From positions 83,224,541-83,288,540 of the forward strand of contig CM056376.1 in assembly GCA_029718625.1 (NCBI GenBank): a DNA stretch of 64,000 nucleotides, read 5' to 3'. Position numbers and translations under genes: made by a program. How positions within the stretch are numbered: the first letter of the stretch is position 1; each line of letters opens with the position of its first letter. Under the pieces are notes generated by a model that saw nothing but the letters and a program-made list of their open reading frames with translations, was not told the origin of the DNA and did not search any database. Of the stretch, positions 53,340 to 64,000 are shown piece after piece. This DNA comes from Synaphobranchus kaupii. Taxonomy: Eukaryota; Chordata; Actinopteri; Anguilliformes; Synaphobranchidae.

Positions 53340-55160
53340 GTTAAAGTGCCCACTGGATTGCATTACGCTATCCATGGGGATGGAAACAGCGCTGGTCCCC
53401 ATAGGCACGCTTAATCTGAACCCTAATCCCTACCCACAGGCCTGCGGGTTGGGAGTGCCTGGCCTGACATCCTCTTTTGTTAAGTTCAACAACAAGGTCA
53501 GACATTACAAACCCCCAGAGCTGAGTATTAGCGCAAATTCACATTTAAACCCTCCACTGTGCTTCTGCAAAGCAGAGTCAATATTAGCATATTTCTCTCA
53601 TATAAAATGCAAACTCTAATAATGCTTCACTTTAGGGAGCCTTCCGCTGTCCTACATAATGAGGTCATAGGGAATGTACCAGACAAATGACGGCATTTCT
53701 AATCATCATAAACATTCACGACAAAATGCATTACAAATGGAATCAAATACCATTGGAAATGGTAAGCATTAAACAATGCCTTGCACCCAATGACAGGTCA
53801 TTTCAGCTGTACAAAGCAGCTGTAAATGTTTATAAATGATTACGAAAGTCATTGTGAAATGCTTATATGAAGCTGTGAATTATGTGCGAGGAGGCAACTT
53901 CAATAAACTGAGGAATATGATATGTGGTGGATCTCATTTTCCTGGCTATATGTCTGCTTGCCTGTCTTTTGAATCCCAACCCTGAATACTGTACGGTCCA
54001 CTCACAATAAATTAAGGTTCAGCTTAAATTGCACTTCAAGGTATTCCCCATGATTGGGTAAATTTATTCTAGTAGCAAGGGCTGGGTTCAACTGACCAAT
54101 AACTGGCCACTCAGGGCTAGTTACATTCATTTGACATTAATCTGGATTTCTATGGAATATGAAAAGTATGCAATGCAATGCACACAATGAGATACAATAA
54201 AAATTGTTTTTCATAATGTGTATTTATCATGCCTTAATTTAAAAAAACTATGCATACATTGCAATGAAATGTACATTGGTGTACTATTTTTCCTCCTGAT
54301 TGCTTTTTGTGATGACATGATTTTTTCATGCTGCATTGAAATACAATCCAAATCTCAGAACCCAAACAAATGACAAATTGTATTTCACTCTGAGAGCAAT
54401 AAAGCTGCAGATTAAATATGCCCACACTCAATGCAAAGCACAGGCAATGCATTTTTGGTTGTATTGTATCTTTACTACCCTTGCACTAATCAGGCCAAAA
54501 TTAAATGCAATATACAGTCCAATCAGTCCTGGGGTGAGTTGAGAAGCAAAGATTTACACACGACTGACCCAACGTCATACTGTGTCCATTTCAGAACTGT
54601 CAAAGTCAACCACATTTCACTCACTTATGATGTTTGACAGAAAGGTACTTTGAACAGCTTTTCATAAATGAGCTGTGGAAATATTATTTTGGTATAGATT
54701 GGTTGCTGGTACTGGCCCACAGAACACCATCATAACTTACTACCTAGCTAGAGTACTTGGAGCTAACATCAGTCAGCTATCACGATACAGCTAGCTATCT
54801 GGCTAGCTAGCCAAGGCTAGTAACAACCTACAATTTTGCTAGCTGTGGCTCAGAAATTGACGCAAACATTACCAACCCAGTGACATGCCACAAATTAAAA
54901 CATACATGCCTGCAGGTCAGGCGGCGGCTCAAGTTGGTGAAACAATGCCTGTTTAATTCCCTTTCAAGCCTTTCTCAGGGGCTTTTAAACCTGCAATTAT
55001 AAATATGACTTCCCCCGCTCATGGCAGAATCAACCAGCGTTAAAAATCCAGCCAATCTACACAAGCATCACAAAATGAAAACACTTGTAGCGATGCCCCC
55101 TATGGTCCAAACTCAAATCGTGACCAACTGTGATCAGCGAACCCATGCGTGCGTTATAAT
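53340..55160. other. non-coding stretch with GCTA-rich patch
   Basis: AT-rich with a (CTAG)-rich patch at 54740-54815 (GCTAGCTATCTGGCTAGCTAGCC). No supported exon. Confidence 0.4.
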
Positions 55161-55164
55161 GGCC

Positions 55165-55385
55165 TTGTTACATTACATTACATTACATTTATTTGGCAGA
55201 CGCTTTTATCCAAAGCGACGTACATTAAGTACATATTGAAGGTCATTGACGCGACTACAAAGCAGATCCGACAAGGCACAACTTTCTCACAACGTAGGAG
55301 CCATCCCTAGTAATGAACATAGAACACGGTCAGCTATACATTCTTAGCTATAAAATAACAAAACAAAAAAAAAAACACAAGTTAA
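55165..55385 (-). mobile_element. L2-clade LINE 3' UTR and tail
   Basis: Minus-strand orientation: TGTAA repeats (complement of TTACATTACATTACATTACA at 55168-55187), the stem-loop CGCTTTGGATAAAAGCG with GGATA loop (complement of 55202-55218) and 3' UTR very similar to 24300-24500. Truncated before the ORF and ending in an A-rich patch (complement T-rich) near 55365-55380. Confidence 0.86.
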
Positions 55386-55389
55386 AAAG

Positions 55390-57230
55390 ATTGTTGTCAC
55401 CAAGGAAGGATTTCAGCACTCAGGGTGCGTCATCTTAGAACCTGTGCTTGGCCTGCAGAATTCACATTCGTCGTTAGTTGTCTCTTGGCCTTGGAACAGT
55501 GACAGCTCAGCTGATGGACGGCAGCGTGAAAAGAAGCAGTGGCCACCTCTCAGAACATGCATTCCCATGTGACCTTGATGGTAGAAGAGAGAGGGGGCGT
55601 TGCAATGGAACGGGCCCGCAATCACAATCGGCCACTCAAAATTGAGAGAGGAGGAAAATGGGGGGATAAACAGCTGTGAAAAGAAAATGAATGACGCTAA
55701 ATCTGAAAGAGAAAAGGAGAGTGTACAGTTCAGGAAGGTAGGCCGATATGCGCTCATTAAGGGAGATGCAGTTGCCACAGAAACGGACGAAGCACCATCC
55801 ATCCGACTCCCCTGTGGGCCCAAGAGTGAAACTGCTTGTCTTTATGTTTTACCGACATTACTGATGTCTGGGATTGTGGCAAGAAAAATCAATCATCTTT
55901 TTATCCCCCGGTGCAGTTGAACAGTACCGCAGCACACTCAACCGCAACCGTTCACGTCTCTCCTGATGGCTGGTGGGAGGAAGTGCCCGAGGAGATGTGG
56001 GCCGCGACTTACATATTCCGCTCTTTATATTCAACCGATCCTTTAGAACTCTCTCTTTAGAACCGTGAGTCACAGGGCGGAGTCCCGAACAAGTAATCCA
56101 TTCTCTTTCCAGACAGAAAAACGCTGTTTCACGAAAGAAGCTGAGATGGCTTTGTTTGTATCCTCAATTTATGTACGTATATGCAATATGAAATTGAACA
56201 CATTTGTACCAAAGGGGCTGGTGAATAATTGATTGTTAAGTATACAGAGAAGTAATTGGATAGCCAGCTGAGTGATATGCTGCCTAGTAGACACTGCACA
56301 TATATAGGGTTCTGTGGGATCTGCATTGCACAGAAAAATGGACAGTCGTGCAGCCTTCATGTGCTGAAGACTGTTTGATCACTAACCCAGAGTAGGCTTA
56401 AATATATATCACATAAATCACAATACACCTGTTGCATTACAATGTTGAACTTCAGTGTAGTAAATGCCGTTAATTAACACGTGAAATATTGCTTATCTCA
56501 GCCACTGGTTCTCACCTGTCAACCTGTTGGCAAGAGAGGAAACGGTGTAACTTAACTCTTGTTGTCAGCAGCTGTCAGCAAGCCAGGTTGCCACCTGCTA
56601 TGTAACTCGGAGCATGCTCTCAAAGGAATCTTTGGCAGTCTTGGCACCATCAGAAACTGCCAAAAAAGATAAAAAATGAAATGACGTGACTTAAGCGCAG
56701 GCCAGGGCAGCATACAAAGGACGAACTGGCAAGTGTGACAGTAGAAATGGCACAGTTACACATGGGCAGGTGAGGCTGCAGTCCCTATGAGGAACGGCCA
56801 CACAAACAACAACACCATTGACAGATCTGGACCGTGTCAGGGCCACGGACAGCGGCCGCTTTAAGCCTCACTCTTTGCTCCCCTTGCCAGCCACATGCTA
56901 TTGTCAGCTTCAGCTGAATTCCCATGAATATCGCCTTTACTTGTGGGTTTAAAAACCCTGCTTGCATTTTGGGTTTTCTCCCAAAAATTGTCCAGTCATT
57001 TAATTAAAAAAAGCCATTCGCTTTAAAAGGGCAGGAGGGATGCGAAAAAATGAGAAATGGCTGTTTGTTTTTCCGCCATGGTTCGCCTGTTGCGCGATGC
57101 CAGTTGGCCACTTGGTCTTTATTTTGGCCTTTTTCATAATTAAAGGTTTTGAGTAGACAAGCTGTTCCGTTGGCATACGGACATAGTCTTGGCTTGGGAT
57201 GTTGAAATAAGCCTGGCAACCCTGATGTAT
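55390..57230. other. non-coding or intronic stretch, nothing certain
   Basis: Open frames at 55413-55823 (minus) and 55600-55920 (plus) overlap on opposite strands and lack domains. A minus-strand frame at 56785-56967 follows a possible acceptor and could be an exon downstream of 57233-57331, but nothing ties them together. Confidence 0.3.
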
Positions 57231-57232
57231 AC

Positions 57233-57331
57233 CTGTTCCTCATAACTAATCAGCGCTGCTACACTGCATTCCCCCGAACAGCAGATAGCGGATAAGAGGG
57301 CTAGGACCCCAAAGATGAAAGCAGAAGCCAT
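57233..57331 (-). CDS. candidate first coding exon of a secreted protein
   Basis: On the minus strand an ATG (57331-57329) in good Kozak context (TGCATGG) opens MASAFIFGVLALLSAICCSG followed by ECSVAALISYEEQ, then a CAG/GTATAC donor (GT at 57232-57231). The first 20-25 residues look like a signal peptide: short polar start, hydrophobic core (FIFGVLALLSAICC), small residues for cleavage. Phase 0 at the donor after 33 codons. A TATA-like TATAAC lies upstream (complement of 57379-57384), leaving room for a leader of about 20 bases. The family is not recognised and no second exon could be assigned. Confidence 0.35.
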
Positions 57332-57378
57332 GCAGAAACAGCGTGGGTCGTCCTCTCCCAGCTCTGACGGTTTGTTCT

Positions 57379-57384
57379 GTTATA
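57379..57384 (-). promoter_or_regulatory. TATA-like box upstream of exon candidate
   Basis: TATAAC on the minus strand, about 48 bp upstream of the ATG at 57331; plausible core promoter spacing. Value depends on whether the exon is real. Confidence 0.25.
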
Positions 57385-57439
57385 GACGGCTCTGAAGGGG
57401 AGGAGCTCAGCCTCGTCCATTGCGTCTCTTCTGAGCCGG

Positions 57440-58860
57440 GGGAAACCTATAGGAGCCCCTGCATGACTGACCAACGTAAGGCCCCCCAGACCAGGGCTGA
57501 ACCACTTTCTACTTGAAACATTTCAACTTTTTTATATGAACGGACTAGTTTTTCCCTGTACCCTGCACATTTTTGTTCTGCCCTACTGAGGCTGATAAAA
57601 GCTGCCTTCAGGCTTATTGCTGCAGACTGCTTCTGGTCAGTGTTCTTCCTCATCCCGGCCTTGTTTTGCTGTGCCGACCCGTCCTATATGACAAGGCAGC
57701 TTGTTGCTCTGTATATTCTGCCGACACTCTTCTGGCCAGACACGAGAGGGCATGTGTAACAACCACAAGAAAAATAAATAAATACAGCCTTGAGAGGTTC
57801 TCTCAGGCATAAAATATGGTCATATGAACTTGGAATCATGAATGTAATTATAATACTAATAACACTACTACTACTGAAAATAATGTCAAGTGATAATAAC
57901 CGTGGCAATAATACTGATGCGGAAATACAATGTTAAATTGAGTTTGGGTTTGTCATTTCTTCTGAATGCACGAACTGAAATATTTAAAAACTGTTTGCCT
58001 GCTTCTCCTGCATTTGATTTATCTGTTTCAATACAAGTCAAATGGTGAACTAAACTAAATCATGTAAAGGTACACCCTAAAAAGAAGGATGGTGAAGAAG
58101 TTTAAAGGTTGCCATAGATATAAAGTCAGGCCTCTAAATCACTACCTGCAATTCCTACCTTCAGCTATAATTGCATAATTGCTTGGACTCCTTCCAGATT
58201 CAGGAATATCCATATTTCCATTCAAATTCAATTAAAGCACGTTGATGCCAAGGTATTTGATTTTATCACCTGCTGCAATAAAAGTCAGTGGCTTCTGAAG
58301 AAGAGTCCATTAAAGAAGCAATTCCCCTGAAATACGCAGTCCCCACATTTTAATGTTCCTGATTTTGTGAGGTTGATTGGCAGGTGGGGCAGAGCACTAT
58401 TGATTAGCAAACTGTTATCAGTCTCCAAGCCACTGAAAAAATTGACAGTCATTAACTTCATTTCCATTACAATTTTGCAGCAGTTTAACTTGGAGGTCTA
58501 CAAACAATGCCACAAAGACATTTTTAATGTAATGAAGGTGCAGGATCTTTTTGTTTCTGTTCCATTTGTATAAATGCACATTTAGACAAGTTATTTTACA
58601 TTTTCCAAACTGTTGACTTTAATTAAAAGGTTAAGGTCGATCTTCAAAAGGTTGACTAACTCATTTTTGTGAGAACAATGATAATTTCCATAAGGCCTGT
58701 TGCACAAAACAGGGAATCAATATTTTAAAGTTGAATTCATGATAATGGAAAAGTAAATTATTGACAACAAGGTAATGCAAACAATGAATTGCATGAGTGC
58801 TTTGAGTCAACTGATTTTGCCCGACCCAGTCTAGGCAATGTGTGTGCCTGCTCTCCCTGC
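57440..58860. other. non-coding stretch, nothing recognised
   Basis: AT-rich, with no supported gene or repeat. Confidence 0.4.
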
Positions 58861-58861
58861 T

Positions 58862-60180
58862 CAGTCTGTGCTGCTCTTTCACAGATGAGCTCTATTCCCA
58901 GTCTTCATCGTTCTAGCACAGATGAGCTCTATTCCCAGTCTGTGCTCCTCTATCACAGATGAGCCCTATTCCCAGTCTGCATCGTTCTAGCACAGATGAG
59001 CTCTATTCCCAGTCTGTATTGCTCTATCACAGATGAGCTCTATTCCCAGTATGCGCCGCTCTAGCACAGATGAGCTCTATTCCCAGTCTGTGCTGCTCTA
59101 GCACAGATGAGCTCTATTCCCAGTCTGCGCCGCTCTAGCACAGATGAGCTCTATTCCCAGTCTGCGCCGCTCTAGCACAGATGAGCTCTATTCTCAGTCT
59201 GTGCTGCTCTATCACAGATGCGCTCTATTCCCAGTCTGCATCGTTCTAGCACAGATGAGCTCTATTCCCCGTCTGCGTCGCTCTAGCACAGATGCACTCT
59301 ATTCCCAGTCTGTGTCGCTCTATCACAGATGAGCTCTATTCCCAGTCTGTGCTGCTCTATCACAGTTGAGCTCTATTCCCAGTCTGTGCTGCTCTATCAC
59401 AGATGAGCTCTATTCCCAGTCTGCATCGTTCTAGCACAGATGAGCTCTATTCCCAGTCTGCGTCGCTCTAGCACAGATGAGCTCTATTCCCAGTCTGTGT
59501 TGCTCTAGCACAGATGAGCTCTATTCCCAGTCTGTGTTGCTCTACCACAGATGAGCCCTATTCCCAGTCTGCGTCGCTCTAGCAGATGAGCTCTATTCCC
59601 AGTCTGCATCGTTCTAGCACAGATGAGCTCTATTCCCAGTCTGCGCCGCTCTAGCACAGATGAGCTCTATTCCCAGTCTGCGCCGCTCTAGCACAGATGA
59701 GCTCTATTCCCAGTCTGTGCTGCTCTATCACAGATGAGCTCTATTCCCAGTCTGTGCTGCTCTATCACAGATGAGCTCTATTCCCAGTCTGCGCCGCTCT
59801 AGCACAGATGAGCTCTATTCCCTGTCTGTGCTGCTCTATCACAGATGAGCTCTATTCCCAGTCTGCATCATTCTAGCACAGATGAGCTCTATTCCCAGTC
59901 TGCGTCGCTCTAGCACAGATGAGCTCTATTCCCAGTCTGTGCTGCTCTATCACATATGAGCTCTATTCCCAGTCTGTGTCGCTCTATCACAGATGAGCTC
60001 TATTCCCAGTCTGTGCTGCTCTATCACAGATGAGCTCTATTCCCAGTCTGCATCGTTCTAGCACAGATGAGCTCTATTCCCAGTCTGCGTCGCTCTAGCA
60101 CAGATGAGCTCTATTCCCAGTCTGCATCGTTCTAGCATGGATGACCTCTATTCCCAGTCTGTGTTGCTCTACCACAAATG
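58862..60180. repeat. 37-bp minisatellite, about 35 units
   Basis: Unit of type CACAGATGAGCTCTATTCCC + AGTCTGCGTCGCTCTAG. Two common states alternate: GCTCTAGCACAGATG and GCTCTATCACAGATG, with CTGCGTC, CTGCATC or CTGTGCTG before them. One unit near 59580 is 3 bp shorter. Flanks carry decayed half-units (CTCAGTCTGTG at 58860, GTCCAGTTTGTGCC at 60190). No gene. Confidence 0.95.
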
Positions 60181-60199
60181 GGCTCCCTGTCCAGTTTGT

Positions 60200-61120
60200 G
60201 CCTGCTCTAGCTCCTTGCCTGCTGCTCATACAACTCCTCTCCTCTGTAACATAAAATTTCACATTGTACATTCTACATGAGCTGAGATAACCAGAAGGGA
60301 TTTATCTGTAATGTCCCCACATGTAACTCATCAAACTCAACACTATTTTAAACCAGTTAATTGTAATGTAATTGAAAACATGTTTTCCTTCATTTTCCTT
60401 AGACCTTCGGCTGTGTTGCTACTTTTCTGTTGTTTTCCATTTCAGTACGTCTTGACTATGGCTTTATAATATAATGAGCTTTCTGTGTTTATGGGGTAAT
60501 TGCCTTACACAAAATAACTTTGTCTATACTGACAGTACAGTAATACTGCCTTTGTTGTTGCCTTATGGAAAAACTGTTTTGTCCACATTCTCAAAAATAC
60601 TAGGACAATAAAGACCTCAGTTCAGTTTATAACTGAATCATAGACACATTATTTTTTTCTCTCAATAACCTCATAGAGCCTTTTTGAAGTCACTTGTCCT
60701 CACCTCAGCGAACCACGTGAAATAACCATAAGGGATCTGAGTTCCCATTCCATATTAAGTGTTGTATCTCTTAGTATCTCTGCCTGAGATGATGCTCAAA
60801 ATATCCATAACAAGAGTACTGTCAAAGCTAAGACTGGATTTGGGGTGAGCAAGTAGGCCTGAACCCCAAAAAAACAAGCGAGGTAAAAACTCCCTAGTTG
60901 GAAGAAAAACTGAAAAGGTGGCAAGAATTTATCAGTATGGTAATATGATTTTTAAGTCTGGATTATCTTGGGAATGTAGAGAACATCTAAGATGTCAGTC
61001 AAATGACTACACAAACCTGACTCTTGGCTTGTGTGTTATATCAGTGTGCTCAGATTTTAAATAGTTCTATAATGATTAAAAACTACAACTTTTAGTCTTT
61101 TTTTTTTTGGATTGTAACAC
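60200..61120. other. non-coding stretch, nothing recognised
   Basis: No exon or repeat recognised. Confidence 0.4.
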
Positions 61121-61130
61121 ATTTGTATGT

Positions 61131-61324
61131 AGTGGACAGAACTAATAGCAACTAGAGCCACAACTGGAGGAGACTGTCGTGTACTCATAAGACAAAGTAG
61201 CTTTGGTAAGTTCACATTTTCAGTCAGATGCTCTCAGGAATGGAACGACACATTCAAACAAATAAGAAACTGCACCAACAACCATTTATTCTCCACACGG
61301 CTAAGAGCTGCTGCCTGGCTCATC
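61131..61324 (+). pseudogene. LINE ORF C-terminal remnant
   Basis: A 62-codon open stretch after a TAG reads ELIATRATTGGDCRVLIRQS, SSFGKFTFSVRCSQEWNDTF, then FSTRLRAAAWLISNQS and TGA. It fits the LINE C-terminal pattern TR....GD..VP...T.FGK.SF.V....WN.LP..IR......F...LK.WL..NQ. It is a different LINE lineage from the L2 copies here. The polymerase region is not present. Confidence 0.6.
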
Positions 61325-61480
61325 AGCAACCAGTCCTGAGAACATTAGACTAGGATTTATGTTATGTGTCATTGTATTGTCGATCATTGTATACAGTGCA
61401 GGTACTGTCAGTCTCTCTGCTGTGTCCTATGCCTTCTATGTATGGAATGCATATTTAATGTTTTATTTCAATGCTTGTAT
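61325..61480. other. spacer, possibly 3' UTR of LINE remnant
   Basis: Sequence after the LINE remnant's stop; no defined end. Confidence 0.3.
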
Positions 61481-61911
61481 GTACAAACCCCAATTCCAAA
61501 AAAGTTGGGACAGTATGTAAAATGCACATAAAAGCAGAAAGCAGTGATTTAAGGGTTGTTTCTCCTGATCAACTCTTTGGAAAAATCAGTCAGTAGAAAC
61601 AACCCTTCAAGTGATCCATCCATATCTACTGCATATCTGACAGCAGAGTGATGGTTTGAGGCTCATTTGATAGCTCAGACCCTTGGTGACTTACAGCCAT
61701 TTAGCCAACCATGGGTTCCATACTATTCCTGTGTAATTTACAGCTTAATCTAGTCCCACCCCCCAATTCTCAGAGAGATCCATTCAAGTGCAGAGAGGTT
61801 ATAGTATCACTTGTAAGAGGACCTGAAAATAAGATATCAAGATTCTTTTGATATCCTTTTATACCCAGTCATGATAGAATCACCTGTTTACCTATGGAAT
61901 GTTCCAAACAG

Positions 61912-62773
61912 TGTCATGTCCCGTGCCTCTACGTCTTAGTCTGTTCCTGGTTTTCCGTTTCTATGTGCTTTCTGTATTTGAATTCCATTCCACGTTTTCC
62001 CTTTTCCCCATTTTGTGTCTCCACTTCCCGCACCTGATATGTGTTTCCTCATGTTGTTTCGTCTAACCTGTTCCTCGTTGTCTCGTTAGTAATCTGGCAT
62101 ATAAGCACCCGTTTCTTTGTTCTGTGCCAGATTGTCTTGTGCCCTGCATTCGTGCTTGTGTGTCAAACTTTCCAGCGGTTTCCCCTGCCTGCTCCCTGCC
62201 TGCTCCCTGCCTGCTCCCTGCCTGCTCCCTGCCTGCTCCCTGCCTGCTCCCTGCCTGCTCCCTGCCTGCTCCCTGCCTGCTCCCTGCTCCTGTTTTCAGT
62301 CCTGTATCTACCCATCCAGTTCCTGTTCTCCTGCCCTGCCCGTCTGCCCGTTCCTGTCGTGTCCAGTTCCTGTTCTCCTGCCCGGCTGCCTTTTCCTGTC
62401 CAGCCCTATTTCAGTCCTCCTGCCCGCCTGCCCTTCCTCATCCTAGCCCTGCTCCAGCCCTTCGCCCTCCTCTTCTCCAGCCTCGGACCGATCTCCCGGT
62501 TCTGACCCCTGCCTGTTCTGGACTTTGCCCTGCCTTCTCCGTATTGCTCTGATTGCCTGGATTCTGACCCCTGCCTCTTCTGGACTTCACCCTGCCTTCT
62601 CGGTATTGCTCTTATTGCCTGGACTCTGACCCCAGCCTGGACCTAACTTTGTTTCTGCCTATTCTGCATTGCTCTGTTTGCTGGCCCTTGACCCTGTTCT
62701 GTCAACCCTGAATAAAGCCTGATTCATATTACACCTTGGTGTCTGCGTGTGGTTCTGTTCGGTTCCCCTGACA
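61912..62773 (+). mobile_element. solo LTR, family C (862 bp), nested
   Basis: Begins TGTCATGTCCC and ends CCCCTGACA, with a perfect 5-bp target duplication AACAG (61907-61911 and 62774-62778). It contains a TATA-like GGCATATAAGCACC (about 62096-62109), an AATAAAGCC polyadenylation signal (about 62711-62719) and a C/T-rich U5-like end, as in Ty3/Gypsy LTRs of fish. No internal region. It has inserted into an older DNA transposon. Confidence 0.86.
62189..62287 (+). repeat. 11-bp tandem repeat, 9 units, inside LTR
   Basis: TGCCTGCTCCC repeated nine times head to tail. The three overlapping plus-strand frames here (62041-62552) read through it and are not genes. Confidence 0.93.
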
Positions 62774-62944
62774 AACAGTAGTTTTTTGCCCCTGTCCCAA
62801 CTTTTTTGGAACATCTTGCAGGCATCAAATTCGGAATTAGTGTATCTTTACAAAAATCAATAAAGTTGATAAGGTAAAACATTAAATATCTTTTCTTTGA
62901 AAATTAAATGTATGTAAAAAATCACTGCTTTCTGCAGAAATTCA

Positions 62945-64000
62945 GATGTATAATATAACACGTGCTCTGAGAATCTGCGACACCGTGACAGAAAGGCAGA
63001 GGTAGAAAATGCAAAACTTTTTTTAAGCAGATTTTCAGACTTTCACCCTGAGCGTTCTTTTACGCATTCTTTTACTCAGGTTTTATACATCTGGCCCCTG
63101 GTGTCATTTGTGCCCGCATGAATGATTATAGGCTACAGCTTTAGCGGAGTATTTTTTAATCTTACACGTTAAAATCCTTATAACTTCTGGCAACAAAAAA
63201 ACGTCAGAATCCCCAATTACAACTGCGTTCATCGGAGACAGTAGTAGGAAAACTAATTGGCAGGAGTCGATATCATAGGGGAGCTGAGAACTTCAAAATG
63301 ATCTCAAAAGTGTTAATTTCATTATTATAACACTGCCTACTTACAATTCAAATAGAACAATGCATGTTGCTAAAAATGTTATTTTGATTTTATCTTTGCT
63401 TGACATTTTGCTTGCTGCGCTGCCCCAAGTGTTTTTCTTGCCCTTAACAGAGGTGAGTGGGTGGGGTTTAGGATGGAGGAGGAGACTTATTTGATTGTAA
63501 ACACAGGATCAAGGCTAAAACGTCCTGCATAATGCACCTTTACTATGCATTTTCCCTGTCAAATAAACAAAAATAAATAAATAATTGCTCCATTGTTTTT
63601 AAGGCCATTGATATGATATAATCTCATTAAAGCATACTTTGTTTACAACCAGCATCTACAGCAGCAGACATTTTCAGAATGTAATGTTATTAGGGATATT
63701 CATGCGATGTTCCATGCATGTGACACATGCATGACATAACATGAATGTTTTGTCTGAACATACAGTCCAGGTGTGAAGGCCTGTCTTTACGGCAAAGTGA
63801 ATAATTATCAAGTAAAAGCTTTCGTTTGTAGGCTCCTATGTTGCAATGAAATTGTGTGACAATAACCACATTATAAATGAACCTATGAGACCCCATAAAA
63901 CAGAGGTTACTTATTAGCTGCTCTGGGCATTGTCTAATATAAATATCATAAACTTCGTCAGACTTCATATATATTTTTGCAGCGCCTAACCCAGCTTCTT
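62945..64000. other. non-coding stretch, nothing recognised
   Basis: AT-rich; no exon, RNA or dispersed repeat recognised. Phrase TATACATCTGGCCCCTGG (about 63088-63105) may be a transposon end without a visible partner. Confidence 0.35.

Larger units (their letters stand above)
61484..62940. mobile_element. DNA transposon (CAAACCCCAATTCC type) split by a solo LTR
   Basis: Left end begins CAAACCCCAATTCCAAAAAA (61484) in the style of a common fish non-autonomous transposon. Its subterminal TTCCAAAAAAGTTGGGACA (61494-61512) recurs inverted as TGTCCCAACTTTTTTGGAA (62791-62809), and GCAGAAAGCAGTGATTT (61534-61550) recurs inverted at about 62919-62935. The outer right terminus is lost after 62940. 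The middle is a family C solo LTR (61912-62773); the sequences either side of it (GGAATGTTCCAAACAG and AGTTTTTTGCCCCTGTCCC) join as one element. I do not know the superfamily. Confidence 0.72.

Noticed and set aside
58862..60180. CRISPR-like regular repeats
   Set aside because: Units are contiguous 37-mers with no unique spacers, and the context is vertebrate DNA; likewise the 27-bp and 85-bp arrays.
62041..62552. Three overlapping frames of 109-154 codons
   Set aside because: They read through the family C LTR and its 11-bp tandem repeat; no domain.

Overview
This window looks like gene-poor nuclear DNA from a teleost fish. The evidence is its repeat content: L2-clade LINE fragments ending in a GGATA-loop stem-loop followed by (TGTAA)n (known best from the eel element UnaL2 and related fish L2s), Tc1-like, hAT-like and Harbinger-like DNA transposons, a tRNA-derived SINE, solo LTRs with TATA boxes, long GT/CA microsatellites and CNE-like non-coding stretches. 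I see no bacterial features. An eel or other elopomorph is an attractive guess from the L2 tail, but this tail is not exclusive to eels.

No complete protein gene can be supported. Three weak exon candidates stand out: an open stretch at the left edge with a consensus donor (1-73), a 54-codon internal exon with good acceptor and donor (28266-28427, + strand), and a short signal-peptide-like first exon with TATA-like box (57233-57331, - strand). Everything else that is open is transposon debris or tandem repeat.

Layout. 0-10 kb: end of a GGGCCC-type DNA element, a 19-bp perfect hairpin, a 1.9-kb solo LTR (2254-4129), an L2 3' end (6705-7352), a probable second-family solo LTR (7622-8416), LINE and hAT debris. 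10-25 kb: a Tc1-like element with about 245-bp inverted repeats (11272-12181), an L2 fragment, a CNE-like stretch near 14.5-15.3 kb, a small Tc1 relic (16464-16850), a second copy of the large LTR (18561-20271), and a 5'-truncated L2 with recognisable reverse transcriptase motifs (23268-24538). 25-38 kb: a hAT-like element inserted in a GT microsatellite and itself holding a Harbinger-like element; the candidate exon followed within 10 bases by another hAT-like element that carries a SINE; a hAT MITE; a 27-bp minisatellite; a Tc1-like deletion derivative; a second SINE. 38-50 kb: a snapback MITE, a 1.96-kb GGGCCC element with 3-bp target duplication, an 85-bp tandem array with higher-order structure, LINE relics. 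50-64 kb: TGCG and poly-G tracts, a long palindromic MITE, L2 relics, the secreted-exon candidate, a 37-bp minisatellite of about 35 units, and a solo LTR nested inside a DNA transposon.

The most unusual signal is in the two large related LTRs: each is built from a series of short modules that start CGCC and end GGCG around an inner hairpin. Corresponding stems in different modules carry paired, compensatory base changes (for example CACC/GGTG against CGCC/GGCG, and GTCTCG/CGAGAC against GCCTCA/TGAGGC), which suggests that folding rather than sequence has been kept.
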